In this document: piece after piece, positions 61,419 through 64,000 of the stretch
Layout of the letters: each line of letters starts with the position of its first letter
Numbering within the stretch: the first letter of the stretch is position 1
Assembly: GCA_004369085.1 (NCBI GenBank)
Contig: ML210151.1
Location: 227,270 to 291,269 of the forward strand
DNA from: Coprinopsis marcescibilis
Lineage: Eukaryota; Basidiomycota; Agaricomycetes; Agaricales; Psathyrellaceae
Direction of reading: 5' to 3'
DNA: 64,000 nt
Notes under the pieces: generated by a model
What the model was told of the DNA's origin: nothing
Database searches by the model: none
Seen by the model: the letters and a program-made list of their open reading frames with translations, nothing else
Position numbers and translations under genes: made by a program

Positions 61419-62319
61419 ATGGCTGCTTTCCACCTCCGCCCAGTGTCTGTGTCTGATGTGTCGCCCTCACCGTCGCCCACAGCGTCCACGAGCACTCCTG
61501 ACGACCACCACGGCCCAGCCTACAACAAGTCCTCCACAGCGATAAGGCCTTCCCCACCACCCAGTGCCAATGGCAGAGCCAGGCGTACATTGTCTCCCGG
61601 TTTCCATCTGCGAGGTATGTGCGCTACTCGTCTTGCCCAGCTGGTCACTGTGCTCACTGGTCGTATCAGACCTCGATCTCACGCATAACAACGACATGGG
61701 ACCGCGAAAATACCCTACACCACCCACTGGCCACGATCTCATGGCCATGTTCCCACCAGCACCGCCTGATAATTTCCCTGAACTGCGGTCAGGTCCGACC
61801 AGTGGCTACTTTCAGCGGCAAGAGCGAGCTTTCTTTGCCCAGGCAGGCAGAGAAATTGTCCGCGTGCGTGTCGAGGTGGATCTCCCACACGGCAGCGGTA
61901 GTTCACGTCCTTGGCCGCCGCCAGCAACCAGTTCGTCGACACCACCCTCAGCCTCCGCTTCACAGTCACCAAACATGCCATCTGCGGCCGCCCCAGTTCT
62001 GTATCCCCATCCTGCGAACAGACCCTCGCCTCGTAACGGTATTTCGTCCCAACCACCTCTCTATCCCTTATCGACCAACCACCCCCACCCCCATTCGCAT
62101 CACGGTCCACCGACTAATCTCCATGCAACCGGCCCCTTGCACCAGAACACCTCGGATTCACGCACACCCCCACAGAATCCCTCACAAATACCCCCCAATG
62201 GGAAGGTTGGCGAATTTTCTCCGGAGGACTATGACGACGAGATGTGGCGACCACCAATGCCCTATTCAGAGCGAAGGCGAGCCGGGAAGCACACAAAGAG
62301 AGTGATTGTTCGATCTTAA
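61419..62319 (+). CDS. Proline/serine-rich protein of unknown function
   Basis: No family recognised. Exons 61419-61614 and 61670-62319 (intron GTATGT...GTATCAG) give 846 nt (281 aa). The start ATG encodes MAAFHLRPVSVSDVSPSPSP. The frame is open upstream of the ATG, but this Met looks natural. Low-complexity Pro/Ser/His regions alternate with conserved-looking blocks: YPTPPTGHDLMAMFPPAPPD, SGYFQRQERAFFAQAGREIV, RVRVEVDLPHG and a C-terminal FSPEDYDDEMWRPPMPYSER followed by RRAGKHTKRVIVRS. The end, acidic then strongly basic, resembles a short binding motif. The clean intron and the conserved-looking ends argue for a real gene; mostly disordered. Confidence 0.7.
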
Positions 62320-64000
62320 AGTCTTTTTCGCGATTCTGGAAGCTTGATTGTCATCTTGTTCCTTCTCTTGTTGCTCTTCCAGTATCTCGTGCTACACTCC
62401 ACTGTTTACCCCCTGTTTCCGCTTCTATTTCGCGTTTCTTCTTCGATTTTGGGGTGCTTACTTGTACCATTGTTGCACATATCAGGTGTGTGTTTTCTAT
62501 ATCATCAATCTAAATGCAAGCTTGCTGATGCAACGTCATTTATTCAGAAGCGGACTGCATCTTCGTATTCGTGACAATTATGCCAAGCTATCATTCGACC
62601 TAATCCTACCCAACATAGACGTCCGTCACACCGACACGACCCGGGGAAGCATCGCTACCTCCGATCGCTGTTGGAAAAGCATCGCATTACGCATATACAT
62701 CCCCAACGCCCTATAATGAACTATTCCATTTGATGCGGTGTAACAGTTCGAAATACAGCGATGATTTCGATATGGACGGACAACCTGACGCATCTAGTAA
62801 CCCTCAAGCTTCCGATCATGGCAACAGACCCTCTTTCTCCCCGACGGACATGCTAATCTACGCCTAACTTTTGTTAACTGTAACAGTAACGAAGGCGAGG
62901 GGTGGGTAACTTCGGGGCTTCTTCTATCTAACACCGTGTGGCAATCATCTCGAGCAATTACGGCGATCGAATTGACAGACAACAAGTCACTCAACCTCCT
63001 CTCCACTTCAATCCAAAAATCAATGATCCTGTTTCTATCTACGCTACCGCGGAGCGCTTTTTGACATTCTATGACGTGCGATCGACAGTCCCCGGGCATA
63101 CCGACGCGGAATGTGTTTACTACCCGTTTCCACGTTTTGTCGTGCCCTCTGGTCTGATAGCCATCCACCCATCCATCTTCTCCCAGGCCGTTCAAACGTC
63201 CCAGGCATGTGTATCTCTTCGTCCGTAACCCCTTTTTGGGCCATTTTGCCGCTTTGGCGCCAGCAGCGTCACCGGCTATTCGCATCGACTTTACTGACCG
63301 ACTCAAGCCCGACACTCCCCAGTGGCAGCTACATTTCCTCCTTGCCTTGATAGCATATCCACCCTCTATTCGCATCCGATTCCACGATACCCACACCACC
63401 TGCCTTTTGTTCCACGAATTGATCACCAAAGAGTTCGTTCATGGTTATGATTATTTATGGTTTCTCATCTCTTCTTGGCTGGGTATCTGATGCTTCTTCT
63501 CGGTCTTCTCATATTTGAATGTTCATCTCTCTCTTTGCAATTCCTGCATACCCTCTCATCTCGCTCGGGAAATTGTGATCACGTATATAGAGAAGACTTA
63601 TCATTGTGATGACGTCGGTTCCTGACCGTGGTTCTCCTGAACTTGGAAGTGAACGAGCAAGAGGGAAACCATCTGACAGACCTCTGACAAGTTGTTATCC
63701 CAAGGCTGAACGTCCAGGGCACAACCAAGCCCATTTATTTCTCCGACTGCCTCAACCAGCCATACACCTCTCTGTCATTGATGATGTTTTCGCTGCCAGT
63801 CAAGCAGTGACATAATATATGGATATAATCTCGGGCTTGAGACTTGAATTTGAAACGACAATTGGCCGAACGGACCGAACAACAACGTTAGTGGCTGGAA
63901 ACATGATACTGTCATGAAACGGCTCGGCTTGCGAGGAAGAGGAGGGTAATGCTTGGTACTAGGGGTCTGTGAGGGCAACAATCTTCGATCTGTTAGGATC
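62320..64000. other. Intergenic to the right edge
   Basis: The 3' flank of the proline-rich gene, then a region (about 62790-63490) with few stops on both strands: 211 open codons on the minus strand and two overlapping frames on the plus strand. Neither shows a domain or splice structure I trust. The rest shows nothing. Confidence 0.4.

Noticed and set aside
60895..61590. 231-codon open frame on the minus strand
   Set aside because: It overlaps the start of the supported plus-strand gene at 61419, begins with Trp/Cys/His-rich nonsense-like sequence and has no splice structure.

Overview
The window reads as nuclear DNA of a mushroom-forming basidiomycete (Agaricomycetes). Genes are dense and split by many short introns (about 48-75 nt, GT...AG, often with a CTAAC/CTGAC-like branch point). 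The gene set also fits: a GH71 glucanase carrying four WSC modules, a GH18 chitinase, a ricin-B lectin, an F-box protein, aldo-keto reductases and a hydroxamate-siderophore acyltransferase. I see no prokaryotic operon structure, no rRNA or tRNA that I can defend, and no intact transposon.

Layout. 0-8.3 kb is mostly housekeeping: a left-truncated Mcm10-like replication factor (-), two unrecognised spliced genes, eIF2-gamma (+), a PDAP1/HASPP28-like phosphoprotein (-) and the complex I LYR subunit NDUFA6 (+). 8.3-15.6 kb holds an unrecognised gene, a siderophore N-acyltransferase with an iron-type GATA site (ATCTGATAA) 77 bp before its start codon, an F-box protein (-) and a RING-CH membrane E3 ligase (+). 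15.9-21.2 kb holds two tandem pyridoxal-reductase-like aldo-keto reductases and a secreted ricin-B lectin, all on the minus strand. 22.8-34.3 kb holds a mitochondrial PPR protein (+), then, all on the minus strand, a PCL-type cyclin, an aryl-alcohol-dehydrogenase-type AKR, a second divergent cyclin-like gene and an MFS drug/polyamine transporter. 35.1-49.1 kb holds a PX-GH18 fusion (-), the RNA chaperone La (-), a GH71-4xWSC alpha-1,3-glucanase (+), a small Rpp14/Pop5-like protein (+) and a multi-pass membrane protein (-). 49.1-64 kb is gene-poor: only an MPP6-type exosome cofactor (-) and one proline-rich unknown protein (+) are convincing, separated by about 5 kb and 6 kb without a recognisable gene.

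Functional themes are cell-wall remodelling (GH18 and GH71 flanking La), iron uptake, small-molecule reduction by three AKRs, and RNA metabolism (La, MPP6, Rpp14-like, PPR). These genes look like ordinary fungal neighbours, not one co-regulated cluster. The most unusual object is the PX-GH18 protein: one uninterrupted exon joins the end of a phosphoinositide-binding PX domain to the start of a catalytically complete chitinase barrel, with no signal peptide. Several genes also use 16-18 nt coding micro-exons, some of them inside or next to catalytic motifs. Exon boundaries given below were worked out by hand from reading frame and splice consensus. Where I say a boundary is uncertain, only the span and domain content should be trusted.
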